Below are positions 28,043 to 36,251 of a stretch of DNA of 64,000 nucleotides, piece after piece; the stretch's first letter is position 1; every line of letters begins with the position of its first letter. Origin of the DNA: Achromobacter sp. Marseille-Q4962 (GTDB lineage Bacteria > Pseudomonadota > Gammaproteobacteria > Burkholderiales > Burkholderiaceae_B); NCBI RefSeq assembly GCF_943737005.1, contig NZ_CALSFU010000003.1, positions 1 through 64,000 on the forward strand. Reading direction: 5' to 3'. Below the pieces are notes generated by a model, which had not been told where the DNA came from, ran no database searches, and saw only the letters and a program-made list of their open reading frames with translations. The position numbers and the translations under genes were made by a program.

Positions 28043-28125
28043 GAAGTTCCGGACGGGCAGTCCCGGACGGGCAGTCCCGGACGGGAAGTCCGGGCTGGAA
28101 ACCCGGGCTGGAAACCCGGGGCCTG
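28043..28125. repeat. Short imperfect tandem repeats, rpiA-phoU gap
   Basis: Six head-to-tail units of 13-15 bases fill the gap. The first three follow GCAGTCCCGGACGG (28043-28056, 28057-28070, 28071-28084; the second and third identical). The next three drift to GAAACCCGGGCTG. Units contain self-complementary CCCGGG, so the transcript would fold. There are no spacers, so it is not a CRISPR array. Confidence 0.75.
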
Positions 28126-28151
28126 AACCCCCCCTGCGGGCTTCAGGCCCC
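28118..28151 (-). terminator. Hairpin overlapping the rpiA stop codon
   Basis: A perfect 10-bp stem (GGGGCCTGAA / TTCAGGCCCC) with a 14-base loop brackets the 3' end of rpiA; the right arm contains the rpiA stop codon on the minus strand. It lacks a T-run. It could act as a transcription barrier or 3'-end protector for rpiA. Confidence 0.45.
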
Positions 28152-28823
28152 GCGATCCAGGCGGCGGATGCCGTTCTGCGTGGCCAGCAGCGCGACGTCG
28201 GCGCCGGCCAGCGCGAACAGGCCCACGGTGACCACGCCCGGCAGGTTGTTAATACGGGCTTCGAGCGCGGGCGCGTCGGAGATCGACAGGCCCGCCACGT
28301 CCAGGATGATGTTGCCGTTATCGGTGACGAACCCTTCGCGCAGGCGCGGCGCGCCGCCCAGCGCGGCCAGCGCCCGGGCCACGGCGGCGCGCGCCATGGG
28401 AATCACCTCGACGGGCAGCGGAAACCTGCCCAGGGTCTGCACGAGCTTGGATTCGTCGGCGATGCAGATGAAGCGCTCTGCGACCGAGGCCACGATTTTC
28501 TCGCGCGTGAGCGCGCCGCCCCCGCCCTTGATCATGTGCAGGTTGGCGTCGATTTCGTCGGCGCCGTCCACATAGAGGGGCATGCCCGCCACGTCGTTCA
28601 GGTCCAGCACCTTCAGGCCGTGGCTCGCCAGGCGGGCCGCGCTGCGTTCGGAGCTGGCCACCGTGCCGCCGATGCGGCCCTTGTAGCGGGCCAGCCCGTC
28701 GATGAAGAGGTCGGCGGTGGATCCGGTGCCCACGCCGATGACGACGTCCGGGCCGGCGACCTGTTCAACGAATTCCAGGGCCGCGTCGGCGGCCTGCTGC
28801 TTGAGTTCTTGCTGGGAGAGCAT
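28143..28823 (-). CDS. rpiA: Ribose-5-phosphate isomerase A
   Basis: Encodes 226 residues. It has all RpiA signatures: [13 protein letters not shown] (substrate phosphate loop), VDGADEID with the catalytic-site aspartate, and [14 protein letters not shown] with the catalytic glutamate and lysine region. It interconverts ribose-5-phosphate and ribulose-5-phosphate in the cytosolic pentose phosphate pathway. The ATG at 28823 matches family starts (MLSQQELKQ); a TTG four codons upstream is possible but less likely. phoU follows on the same strand beyond the repeat array. Confidence 0.96.
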   Translation of the reverse strand: MLSQQELKQQAADAALEFVEQVAGPDVVIGVGTGSTADLFIDGLARYKGRIGGTVASSERSAARLASHGLKVLDLNDVAGMPLYVDGADEIDANLHMIKGGGGALTREKIVASVAERFICIADESKLVQTLGRFPLPVEVIPMARAAVARALAALGGAPRLREGFVTDNGNIILDVAGLSISDAPALEARINNLPGVVTVGLFALAGADVALLATQNGIRRLDRGA

Positions 28824-28883
28824 GGCGGTAGGCAAAGCGAAAAAGGGTCTCGGAGGCGGGAAATTTAGCAGATATCGCGCGGT

Positions 28884-30548
28884 TCAGCGCCCTTCCAGCG
28901 CGGGCCAGGCCCGCGCCAGGATGACCGGCGCCGCCGCGTCGGACGCCAGCTCGCCGAAGCCGCGCGCGCCCCCGCCCAGGCGGCCCTCCACGAACGCGCG
29001 CGCGGCCTCCGGCGGCGCGTGCCGGATCATGAGCGCGGCCTGCCACAGCAGGGCCAGGCCGCAGGCGATGCGGCGGGCATGAAACACCGCCGCATCGCCC
29101 CCGCCGGCCAGCCCTCGCCATTCGTCCAGCGCCTGGTCGAAGCGCGCATGGCGGCCGCGGGCCGGCGCGAATTCCGCCTCCAGGGCCGGCAGGGCGGCGG
29201 GCTCGCGCGACAGCGCGCGCAGCACGTCCAACGCCATCACGTTGCCCGAGCCCTCCCAGATGGAGTTGACCGGCGTTTCGCGGTAAAGCCTGGGCATGGG
29301 GCCTTCCTCGACATAACCGTTGCCGCCCCATACCTCCATGCACTCGGCCACCGCCCCGATGGCGCGCTTGCATACCCACAGTTTGGCGGCCGGCGTGCCC
29401 AGCCGCAACAGGGCGCGGGCGGACGCCGCCGCGCGTTCGTCCACCGCGCGCGCCAGCCGCATCGCCAGCAGGGTGGCGGCCTCGCTTTCCAGCGCCAGGT
29501 CCGCGAGCACGTTGCGCATGAGCGGCTGGTCAACCAGCGGCTTGCCGAAAGCCAGGCGGTGGCGCGCATGGTGCGCCGCCTGCGCCACTGCCTGGCGCAG
29601 CAGCGCCGCGCTGCCCAGCACGCAATCCAGGCGCGTGAGCGCGGCCATCTCCAGCAGCAGCGCCATGCCGCGCCCGGGTTCGCCCATGAGCACGCCCCAG
29701 GCATCCTCGAATTCCACTTCGGCGCTGGCGTTGCTCCAATTGCCCAGCTTTTCCTTCAGGCGGCGGATGCGCACGGCGTTGCGCGGACCGTCGGGAATCC
29801 AGCGCGGCACGAAAAAACAGCCCGGCCCTTCATCGGTCTGGGCCAGCACGAGATGGGCATCGGCCTGCGGCACCGAGAAAAACCATTTGTGACCCACCAG
29901 CCGGTAGGCGCAGCCCTGGCCCGCCGCGCCCAGCGGCGTGGCGCGTGTGGCGGCCGCGCGCAGATCGGAGCCGCCCTGCTTTTCGGTCAGGCCCATGCCG
30001 ATCAGCGCGCTGCGCTTGGCGGCCAGCGGCGCGTCGGCGCCGTCGAATTCGCGCGCGTAGAGCGCGGGCAGCCACTGTCCGCCGAAATCGACCGCGCCCG
30101 CCGGCTCGCGCTGCAGCAAGGGCACGGCGGCGAAGGTCATGGTGGTGGGACAGAGCGTGCCGGCTTCGACCTGTCCCTGCATGAGATAGGCGGCGGCGCG
30201 CGCGGCGTGCGCCCCCGGCGCGGGCTGCATCCAGGCGCGGCTGTGCAGCCCGCGCGCCATGATGCCGGCCATGAGCGCGCCCCACGCGGGATGGAATTCC
30301 ACCCGGTCGATGCGGTGCCCGGCGGGATCGTAGGCATGCAGGCGCGGCGGGTTGCGGTTGGCCTGCGCACCCAATTGCAGCGTGGCCGCGCGGCCCAGCC
30401 AGGCCCCGTGCGTGGCCAGGTCGCCCTCCCAGGCCGCGGCGCCCTCGCGCCGCACCGCCTCGCGCAGCGCCGGATCGGTGTCGTACAGCGAATAGTCTTC
30501 CAGCGGCGGAACCTGGTTGACCACGATATGCGTCTCGAAGGCAGGCAT
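28884..30548 (-). CDS. aidB: Acyl-CoA dehydrogenase-type protein AidB
   Basis: Encodes 554 residues and tracks E. coli AidB (541 aa) throughout. It has the N-terminal VVNQVPPLEDYSLY, GMGLTEKQGGSDLR and GHKWFFSVPQADAHLVLAQT, the EVEFEDAWGVLMGEPGRG region and PVNSIWEGSGNVMALDVLRAL. AidB is an FAD protein induced by alkylating agents in E. coli; it binds DNA and is proposed to protect it, though its enzymology is unsettled. It lies 45 bases after an amidase gene on the same strand. An mpg-type alkylation-repair gene is also within 6 kb, suggestive but not an operon. Confidence 0.93.
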   Translation of the reverse strand: MPAFETHIVVNQVPPLEDYSLYDTDPALREAVRREGAAAWEGDLATHGAWLGRAATLQLGAQANRNPPRLHAYDPAGHRIDRVEFHPAWGALMAGIMARGLHSRAWMQPAPGAHAARAAAYLMQGQVEAGTLCPTTMTFAAVPLLQREPAGAVDFGGQWLPALYAREFDGADAPLAAKRSALIGMGLTEKQGGSDLRAAATRATPLGAAGQGCAYRLVGHKWFFSVPQADAHLVLAQTDEGPGCFFVPRWIPDGPRNAVRIRRLKEKLGNWSNASAEVEFEDAWGVLMGEPGRGMALLLEMAALTRLDCVLGSAALLRQAVAQAAHHARHRLAFGKPLVDQPLMRNVLADLALESEAATLLAMRLARAVDERAAASARALLRLGTPAAKLWVCKRAIGAVAECMEVWGGNGYVEEGPMPRLYRETPVNSIWEGSGNVMALDVLRALSREPAALPALEAEFAPARGRHARFDQALDEWRGLAGGGDAAVFHARRIACGLALLWQAALMIRHAPPEAARAFVEGRLGGGARGFGELASDAAAPVILARAWPALEGR

Positions 30549-30593
30549 GGCGGCTCCCTGGATGCGGCGGTTGCGGCCGGCGCGGCCCGCGGC

Positions 30594-32114
30594 CTACCCG
30601 CCCGTGGGCCCCGGAGGCCAGGGCCGCAGGCTCTCGACCTGCGCGGCCAGCTCCAGGAGCATGGCCTCGCTGCCCAGCGGCCCCATGAGCTGGATGCCGA
30701 TGGGCAGGCCATCCGACGACAGGCCGAACGGAATGGAAATGGCGGGCATGCCGGCCAGATTGGCCAGCGGCGCGAAAGGCGAGTAAGCGATCACGCCTTT
30801 CTTGCCCAGACGGTAGGCCAGATAGTCGGCGTTGTCCATGGCGTACCGGCCCAGGGGCGCGGGCGGCTGGGCCAGCACCGGGCTCAGGAACACGTGGTGC
30901 CCGCCCTGGGCAGGGTCGAGGAAGCGGCCGACCCGGCGGGTGATCGCGTGGCAGGTGTCCATGCAGGCCACGTACTGCGGCCCGGAAATCTCGCGCGCGT
31001 ACTCGCGCGCGCCCAGCGTGGTGGGCTGCAGTTCGTCGGCAGCCAGGCGCCGGCCGCGCGCCTGCACGAAGCTGTCGATGGCGTTGGCCGCCGCGCTGGC
31101 GATCAGCGGCAGCATGGGAGACAGCACTTCTTCGGAGCCCACCGGCGGCGCGGCCTCGGTGAGTTCGTGGCCCAGCCGCGCGAAAAAGCGCGCGGCTTCG
31201 CGCGCGACCTCGGCCACTTCGGGGTGGATGGGATCGCCCTCGAAGGTGGCCGACACGAAGGCGATGCGGCGCCGCGGCGCGGCCTGCGGGTCGGCGGCCA
31301 CGCGCGCGGCCACGTCCCGGTAGGACGCCGGCCGCGCCGGCGCGGCGTACGGCGCCCCGATGTCTTCCCCCGCGCTTACGTCCAGCGCGGCGGCGCAGTC
31401 GCGCACCGACAGCGTCATGAGGTTTTCGGTGCCCAGCCCGCCCCAGCCGTCGCCCTTGAGCGGTCCCAGCGGGATCAGACCGCGCGAGGGCTTGAGCCCG
31501 AGCACGCCGCAGCACGAGGCCGGGATGCGAATCGAGCCGCCGCCGTCGCTGCCGTGGGCGATGAGCACCATGCCGCTGGCCAGGGCCGCCCCGGCCCCGC
31601 CCGAGGAGCCGCCCGCGCTATGGCCCCGCTTCCAGGGGTTTTGCGTGGGCTTGCCGTAGACGGGGGATTCGGTGGTGGGGCTCAGGCCAAGCTCGGCGGT
31701 GGTGGTGCGCCCGAAGGGGATCAGGCCAGCGCGCCGGTAGCGCGCCACCAGTTCGCAATCGAGCTTCCATTCCACCTGGCCGTACAGCACGGAGCCCATG
31801 GTGCTGGGCAGCCCCAGCGCGGCGGTGCCCAGGTCTTTGAGCAGAGTGGGCACGCCCAGGAAGGGGCGCTCGCGTTCCAGCCCGGCCCGGGCCTGCGCAT
31901 CCATGGCGGCCAGGGCCCGGTCGGTTTCCCGCGCCAGCCGCAACCCCAGCTCCGCCTGCACGCCGCAGGCGGCATTGATTTCCGGATTGAGGCGGGCCAC
32001 GCGCTCCAGCGCCTGCTCCATGGCGGCGAGCGCGCTGAATTCTCCCCGGATGATGGCCTGCGCCATCGCGGTGGCATCGGGATGGGCGCGACCGGGGCGC
32101 TGAGCGTTGCTCAT
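30594..32114 (-). CDS. Amidase signature family hydrolase
   Basis: Encodes 506 residues with the Ser-cisSer-Lys triad of amidase-signature enzymes: K93 (TLLKDLG), S170 (GGSSGG) and nucleophile S194 (GGGSIR). No signal peptide is visible, so it is probably cytoplasmic. Substrate specificity in this family cannot be read from sequence; members hydrolyse aliphatic, aromatic or peptide amides, or glutaminyl-tRNA in GatA. GatA is unlikely as no gatB/C is near. The ATG at 32114 has a strong AGGAGG site. aidB follows closely and is probably co-transcribed. Confidence 0.88.
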   Translation of the reverse strand: MSNAQRPGRAHPDATAMAQAIIRGEFSALAAMEQALERVARLNPEINAACGVQAELGLRLARETDRALAAMDAQARAGLERERPFLGVPTLLKDLGTAALGLPSTMGSVLYGQVEWKLDCELVARYRRAGLIPFGRTTTAELGLSPTTESPVYGKPTQNPWKRGHSAGGSSGGAGAALASGMVLIAHGSDGGGSIRIPASCCGVLGLKPSRGLIPLGPLKGDGWGGLGTENLMTLSVRDCAAALDVSAGEDIGAPYAAPARPASYRDVAARVAADPQAAPRRRIAFVSATFEGDPIHPEVAEVAREAARFFARLGHELTEAAPPVGSEEVLSPMLPLIASAAANAIDSFVQARGRRLAADELQPTTLGAREYAREISGPQYVACMDTCHAITRRVGRFLDPAQGGHHVFLSPVLAQPPAPLGRYAMDNADYLAYRLGKKGVIAYSPFAPLANLAGMPAISIPFGLSSDGLPIGIQLMGPLGSEAMLLELAAQVESLRPWPPGPTGG

Positions 32115-32210
32115 GGCGTCTGACCTCCTGCGTGAGGCGGCGGATTGCCGCAAGCCCCAGCATATCGGGTCGGCCCGCCCCCGCCAAGCCGCGCGGGCGG
32201 GGGGCCGTTC

Positions 32211-33590
32211 CTAGGATGTCTGCCCGTCCGGCCCGGCGCCCGCGCCCTCGCCCGGTTCGTCCGCGCCCAGCAGGCGGGATGCGTCCGAATCGGGCAGCGC
32301 CTCCACGTTCTTGAGGTTGCGCAGCATGGCGCGGGTGCGCACTTCCGTCTGGCCGATTTTGCTGCTGGCGGTGTCCAATGTCTTCTTGACGCTGGCCAGC
32401 GCCTCGCCGAACTTGCCGAACTCGGTCTTGACGGCGCGCAGCACCTGCCAGACCTCGGACGAGCGCTGCTCGATGGCCAGGGTGCGGAACCCCATCTGCA
32501 GGCTGTTGAGCAGCGCCGCGAGATTGCTGGGCCCGGCCACGTTGACCCTCAGCCCCTGCAGCCGCTCCAGCAGGCCGGGACGGCGCAGCACCTCGGCGTA
32601 CAGGCTCTCGGTGGGCAGGAACATGATGGCGAAGTCGGTGGTGTAAGGCGGGGCCACATACTTGGCGGCGATCTGGCGGGCCTGTATCTCCACGGCGCGC
32701 CCCAGCGCCGCGCCCGCGGCCTTGACGGCCTCGGCGTCGGCGGCGTCCTGGGCGTCCATCAGGCGCTCGTATTCCTCTTTGGGAAACTTGGCGTCGATCG
32801 GCAGCCACACCGGCGCGCCGCCCTCGCCGCGCCCCGGCAGCCGGATCGCGAATTCCACCACCGCGTCGCTGCCGGGCACCGGACGGACATTGGCGGCGTA
32901 CTGGTCCGGCGTCATGTTGTCTTCGATGAGTCGCGCGAGCTGCACCTCGCCCCAGGTGCCGCGCGACTTGACGTTGGTGAGCACGCGTTTCAGGTCGCCC
33001 ACGCCGGCGGCGAGCGCCTGCATCTCGCCCAGCCCCTTGTGCACGGCCTCGAGCCGGTCGGACACCAGCCGGAACGATTCGCCCAGGCGCTGCTCCAGCG
33101 TGGCGTGCAGTTTCTCGTCCACCGTGCGCCGCATTTCTTCGAGCCGGGCGCCGTTGTCGGCCTGCAGGGCCTGCAGCCGGGCGTCCACGGTGGCGCGCAG
33201 CTCGGCCTGGCGGCGTTCGTTGATTTCGATGAGCCCCTGGAGCTGCTCGGCGAAGCCGGCGGCGAACCGGGCCAGCGCATCGGCCGACTCGGCGCGCGCC
33301 GCCTGGGCATCGCGCGCCAGGCCGGTGCGCAGATCGCCGTGCGCCTGCCCCAGTTCGACGCGCAGGGCCCGGGCCGATTCGGCCACCTCGCCGCGCAATC
33401 CGCGCTGGCCGTCGGCGATGTCGGCGCGCAGCGCGCGCTCGGTGCGTTCCAGTCCTTCGAGCAGCGCGTCCAGCCGGGGATCGCGCGGGGCGGGCCTCAG
33501 CCAGGCCAGCAGGGCGGCCGCGAAGGCCAGGACCGCGCCGCCGGCGGCGCACCAGAGCAGGTAATCGTAGAGCAAGCGTCGCAACTCCAA
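32211..33590 (-). CDS. rmuC: DNA recombination protein RmuC
   Basis: Encodes up to 459 residues. A single N-terminal membrane helix (about 8-30) is followed by a long coiled coil (about 40-200) and the RmuC nuclease-like domain (about 160-430). The last holds GTWGEVQLARLIED, LPIDAKFPKEEYERL and PTESLYAEVL. RmuC limits recombination at inverted repeats and has been tied to phage defence in some bacteria; the mechanism is unclear. The frame opens with TTG at 33590. A second TTG at 33575 has GGAG at better spacing, so the true start may be five codons later. The gene is divergent from the yrbL-like gene. Confidence 0.9.
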   Translation of the reverse strand: MELRRLLYDYLLWCAAGGAVLAFAAALLAWLRPAPRDPRLDALLEGLERTERALRADIADGQRGLRGEVAESARALRVELGQAHGDLRTGLARDAQAARAESADALARFAAGFAEQLQGLIEINERRQAELRATVDARLQALQADNGARLEEMRRTVDEKLHATLEQRLGESFRLVSDRLEAVHKGLGEMQALAAGVGDLKRVLTNVKSRGTWGEVQLARLIEDNMTPDQYAANVRPVPGSDAVVEFAIRLPGRGEGGAPVWLPIDAKFPKEEYERLMDAQDAADAEAVKAAGAALGRAVEIQARQIAAKYVAPPYTTDFAIMFLPTESLYAEVLRRPGLLERLQGLRVNVAGPSNLAALLNSLQMGFRTLAIEQRSSEVWQVLRAVKTEFGKFGEALASVKKTLDTASSKIGQTEVRTRAMLRNLKNVEALPDSDASRLLGADEPGEGAGAGPDGQTS

Positions 33591-33644
33591 AGCCCGGAAT
33601 TGTAGGCGCGGCGCGGATTTCCCTCACGCCGCGCCGCGAAGGGC

Positions 33645-33686
33645 ATTAAACTGTAAATTACAAAATTGTCATAGTTTGCCCCTTCA
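33645..33686 (+). promoter_or_regulatory. AT-rich promoter region of yrbL-like gene
   Basis: This is the most AT-rich stretch nearby. TTAAACT (about 33646-33652) and CATAGT (about 33670) are possible -10 elements, and TGTAA-A-TTACA (33652-33662) is a perfect small palindrome that could bind a regulator. On the minus strand ATTGTA near 33599 (TACAAT when read there) could serve rmuC. All are pattern matches only. Confidence 0.3.
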
Positions 33687-34385
33687 TTGGCCGCTCCCGC
33701 TTTCGTCCCATCGTCCGTGCCCGCCTTCCAGACCGTCTTCGGTCCGCTGGACCTGACTGCCGCAAAGCCCCTGACCACCGGGGGCGACCGGCACATCTTC
33801 CAGCATCCGCTGGTGCCGTCGCTGCTGGTGAAAGTGATGGACATGGAGGCCCGGGCCGTTTACCTGGACGCGCGGCCGTTCAAGCGCTGGTACAAGCAGT
33901 ACCAGCGCGAAAGCGCCTACCGCGTATACCTGAACGAGATCTCGGAATACGTTACGACCACCACGCGTCCTTCCGGCGTGTGGCAAGTGCCGATGGCGCG
34001 CATCGTGGGCGTGGCCCAGACCACGCTGGGCCTGGGCCTGCTGGTGGAGAAGATCGCCGACGAGGCGGGCAACATGGCGCCCACCGTGAAGCAGTTGGCC
34101 AGCCAGGGCCGGTTCGACGCCGCGCTCGGCGCGCAGCTGGACGCGTTCTTCGAGCAGCTGGCCGAGGCCCACGTGGTAGTGCACGACGTGTCGGCCAGCA
34201 ACGTGGTGTGCGGCCTCAATGCCGACGGCAAGCGCGGCCTGTACCTGGTGGACGGCTTCGGCGTGCTGCCGCTGATTCCGCTCTATGCGTGGAGCAAGCG
34301 CCTGAACCGGCGGCGCATGCGGCGCAAGTACGAGCGCATGCGCGCCTCGCTGGCCGAGATCGCCCGCGAAGCGGCCTCGCGCTGA
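33687..34385 (+). CDS. YrbL-like (PhoP-regulated family) kinase-fold protein
   Basis: Encodes about 232 residues resembling the YrbL/PhoP_reg family. It has an N-terminal GGDRHIFQHP loop with VKVMD (lysine of a kinase-like N-lobe), and VVHDVSASNVVCG near residue 165 in the place of a catalytic loop. YLVDGFG stands where a DFG motif would be, and a basic tail follows. In E. coli yrbL is under PhoP control and of unknown function. I did not see a standard HRD motif, so activity is open. The start is TTG at 33687; GTG at 33717 is possible. The stop lies 3 bases from the convergent mpg stop. Confidence 0.75.
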   Translation: MAAPAFVPSSVPAFQTVFGPLDLTAAKPLTTGGDRHIFQHPLVPSLLVKVMDMEARAVYLDARPFKRWYKQYQRESAYRVYLNEISEYVTTTTRPSGVWQVPMARIVGVAQTTLGLGLLVEKIADEAGNMAPTVKQLASQGRFDAALGAQLDAFFEQLAEAHVVVHDVSASNVVCGLNADGKRGLYLVDGFGVLPLIPLYAWSKRLNRRRMRRKYERMRASLAEIAREAASR

Positions 34386-34388
34386 ACC

Positions 34389-35144
34389 TCAGCCCGGCGC
34401 CTGCGCCGGTTCCCCGAGGCGGCTCACCCACACGTAGTCGCGCCCTTCCATCTGGCCGCGCCGCAGCGGGTTGCGCGTGCAGAACGCGGCATAGGCCGGA
34501 TCCACATAGCGGTTCATGAGATGCTCGTCGCGCCCGGCCGGAATGCCCAGCCGCGTCGTGCGGACCAGCGGATCGGGCCGCTCGCCCACATCTTCGACGA
34601 ACAGCGCGCCGGGGTCGAACCGCTGCGCGTCCCAGTCGGGCACTTTCAGGCCCAGCGCCCGGCACAGCAGGGTCTGGCCCGCGCACAGGCCGGCCAGCGG
34701 GCGGGGATTGCCGCGCGCGTCGGGGTTCAGCCGCTGCATGAGCGCCAGCGCGTCGGGGCCGGACAGCGCGTCGGTCCAGGGGTAGCCCGATTTGATGAGC
34801 ACCGCGTTGCCCGGTCCCTGCGCGCTGAAGTTCAGCGAGTCCCCGCCCCGCGCGTAATACATGTAGACGGTGCCGCCGTCCATGAAGAGCGCGCGCCGCT
34901 TGTGGGTGTAGCCCAGCGAGGCGTGGCTGCCCTTTTCGTGCAGGTAATAGGCTTCGGTCTCGATAATGCGGGCCGACAGCCACAGACCGTCGACCCGGTG
35001 CCGGATCACCTTGCCCAGCAGGTCGCGGGCGAGCTGGGCGGCGTCGCGGTCGAAAAAGGCGTCGGGCAGCGCGCGCCCGGCCTGCTCCTCAGGCGAAGCG
35101 TTCGCCGTAGCGCTTTTCGGTAAAGCCAACGCTGACCTCGCCAT
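34389..35144 (-). CDS. mpg: DNA-3-methyladenine glycosylase (AAG/Mpg type)
   Basis: Encodes up to 251 residues of the alkyladenine glycosylase family, which flips out and excises 3-methyladenine and related bases. The catalytic glutamate lies in RIIETEAYY (about E62). YMYYARGGDSLNF, the NPDARGNP loop and DPAYAAFCTRNP complete the DNA-binding core. The ATG at 35144 makes the gene overlap the ArsC-like gene by 56 bases; a TTG at 35129 is an alternative. No ribosome site is obvious, so translation may depend on the upstream gene. It ends the pot-arsC-mpg transcription unit. Confidence 0.9.
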   Translation of the reverse strand: MARSALALPKSATANASPEEQAGRALPDAFFDRDAAQLARDLLGKVIRHRVDGLWLSARIIETEAYYLHEKGSHASLGYTHKRRALFMDGGTVYMYYARGGDSLNFSAQGPGNAVLIKSGYPWTDALSGPDALALMQRLNPDARGNPRPLAGLCAGQTLLCRALGLKVPDWDAQRFDPGALFVEDVGERPDPLVRTTRLGIPAGRDEHLMNRYVDPAYAAFCTRNPLRRGQMEGRDYVWVSRLGEPAQAPG

Positions 35145-35445
35145 CGGGGGTGACCGTCACGGGGCGGCGCACCAGCGCGGGATACTCCGCGATCAGTTGC
35201 GTCCACTGGGCATCGGTGCTGGCGGTCTTGCGGTCTTCGGGCAGGTTGCGCCAGGTCATGGAGGCGCGGTTCACCAGTTTTTCCCAGCCGCCGAGCTTGC
35301 CCGCCCACGACTTCAGGGTGGCGGCCGGCACGGGATGGTCGCGGTAGTCCACGAACTCGTGCTCCACGCCGTGGTCGGCGAGCCATTGCCGGGCCTTGAC
35401 GCAGGTACTGCATTTGGCCAGGCCGTACAAGGTGGTGTGCTTCAT
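35089..35445 (-). CDS. ArsC/Spx-family (YffB-like) protein
   Basis: Encodes 118 residues of the arsenate-reductase-like thioredoxin fold. The CxxC motif (C12-S-T-C15) follows the first strand and helix, with the conserved DYRDHPVP and NRASMTWRNLP segments after it. YffB is linked to glutathione-dependent reduction, and arsenate reductases carry one cysteine in this place. I would not call it an arsenate reductase without neighbouring ars genes. The ATG overlaps the potI stop (ATGA), placing it in the polyamine operon; mpg overlaps its 3' end. Confidence 0.85.
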   Translation of the reverse strand: MKHTTLYGLAKCSTCVKARQWLADHGVEHEFVDYRDHPVPAATLKSWAGKLGGWEKLVNRASMTWRNLPEDRKTASTDAQWTQLIAEYPALVRRPVTVTPDGEVSVGFTEKRYGERFA

Positions 35446-36251
35446 TTGGATTCGGACTCCTTGCGCCATTGCAGGCGGTTGGCGAGGATCACGCAGGTGC
35501 CGACCGCCAGGATGAACAGGGTGGCCAGCGCGTTGATCTCGGGCTTGAGGCCCAGGCGCACCCTCGAAAAGACTTCCATGGGCAGCGTGCTGGAGCTGGG
35601 CCCCGACAGGAACGACGCCAGCACCACGTCATCGAGCGAGAGGGTGAACGACAGCAGCCAGGCCGAGGCCAGCGCCGGCGCGATCAGCGGCAGCGTGATG
35701 CGGAAAAACACCGTCATGGGCGTGGCGCCGAGGTCGAGCGCAGCCTCTTCCAGCGAGCGGTCCAGGTCGCGGATGCGGGTCTGGATGATGACGGCCACGA
35801 AAGCCATGCACAGCGTCACGTGCCCCACCCATATGGTGAACATGCCGTTCTCGGCGGGCCAGCCGATCTGGCCGCGCAGCTCCACGAACATGAGCAGCAG
35901 CGAGATGCCCAGCACCACCTCGGGAATGACGAGCGGCGCGCTCAGCATGCCCACGTAGAGGGCGAAGCCGCGGAACCGTCCCATGCGGGCCAGCACGTAG
36001 CCCGCCCAGGTGCCGATGATGACCGCCGCCGTGGCCGTGAGCGCGGCGATGCGGAACGACAGCCAGGCCGCTCGCAGCAGGGCCTCGTCCTGCAGCAGCG
36101 AGTCGTACCAGCGCAGCGAGAAGCCCGTCCAGGACGTGACGGCGGGCGAGGCGTTGAACGAGAACACCATCAGGCTGATGATGGGCACGTACAGGAACAG
36201 GTAGCCCAGTCCCAGGGCCACCGCGCGCAGGGTCTTGTTGGGGCCGTTCAT
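35442..36251 (-). CDS. potI: Putrescine/spermidine ABC permease PotI
   Basis: Encodes 269 residues with six predicted membrane helices and the binding-protein-dependent permease EAA loop (EEAALDLGATPMTVFFRITLP, about 170-190). It forms the permease heterodimer with PotH. The ATG at 36251 overlaps the potH stop (ATGA), and its own stop overlaps the next gene. Polyamine import from the periplasm by PotFGHI is family knowledge. Substrate could also be gamma-aminobutyrate-type compounds, as some PotFGHI-like systems differ. Confidence 0.92.
   Translation of the reverse strand: MNGPNKTLRAVALGLGYLFLYVPIISLMVFSFNASPAVTSWTGFSLRWYDSLLQDEALLRAAWLSFRIAALTATAAVIIGTWAGYVLARMGRFRGFALYVGMLSAPLVIPEVVLGISLLLMFVELRGQIGWPAENGMFTIWVGHVTLCMAFVAVIIQTRIRDLDRSLEEAALDLGATPMTVFFRITLPLIAPALASAWLLSFTLSLDDVVLASFLSGPSSSTLPMEVFSRVRLGLKPEINALATLFILAVGTCVILANRLQWRKESESK

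Noticed and set aside
28043..28125. CRISPR array
   Set aside because: Units are 13-15 bases and directly adjacent, with no spacers and no cas genes.
30594..32114. GatA subunit of the tRNA amidotransferase
   Set aside because: No gatB or gatC nearby and the sequence lacks closer GatA similarity; a general amidase is the safer call.
35089..35445. Arsenate resistance locus
   Set aside because: Only an ArsC-fold gene with CxxC is present, without arsR, arsB or acr3; YffB-like is a better reading.
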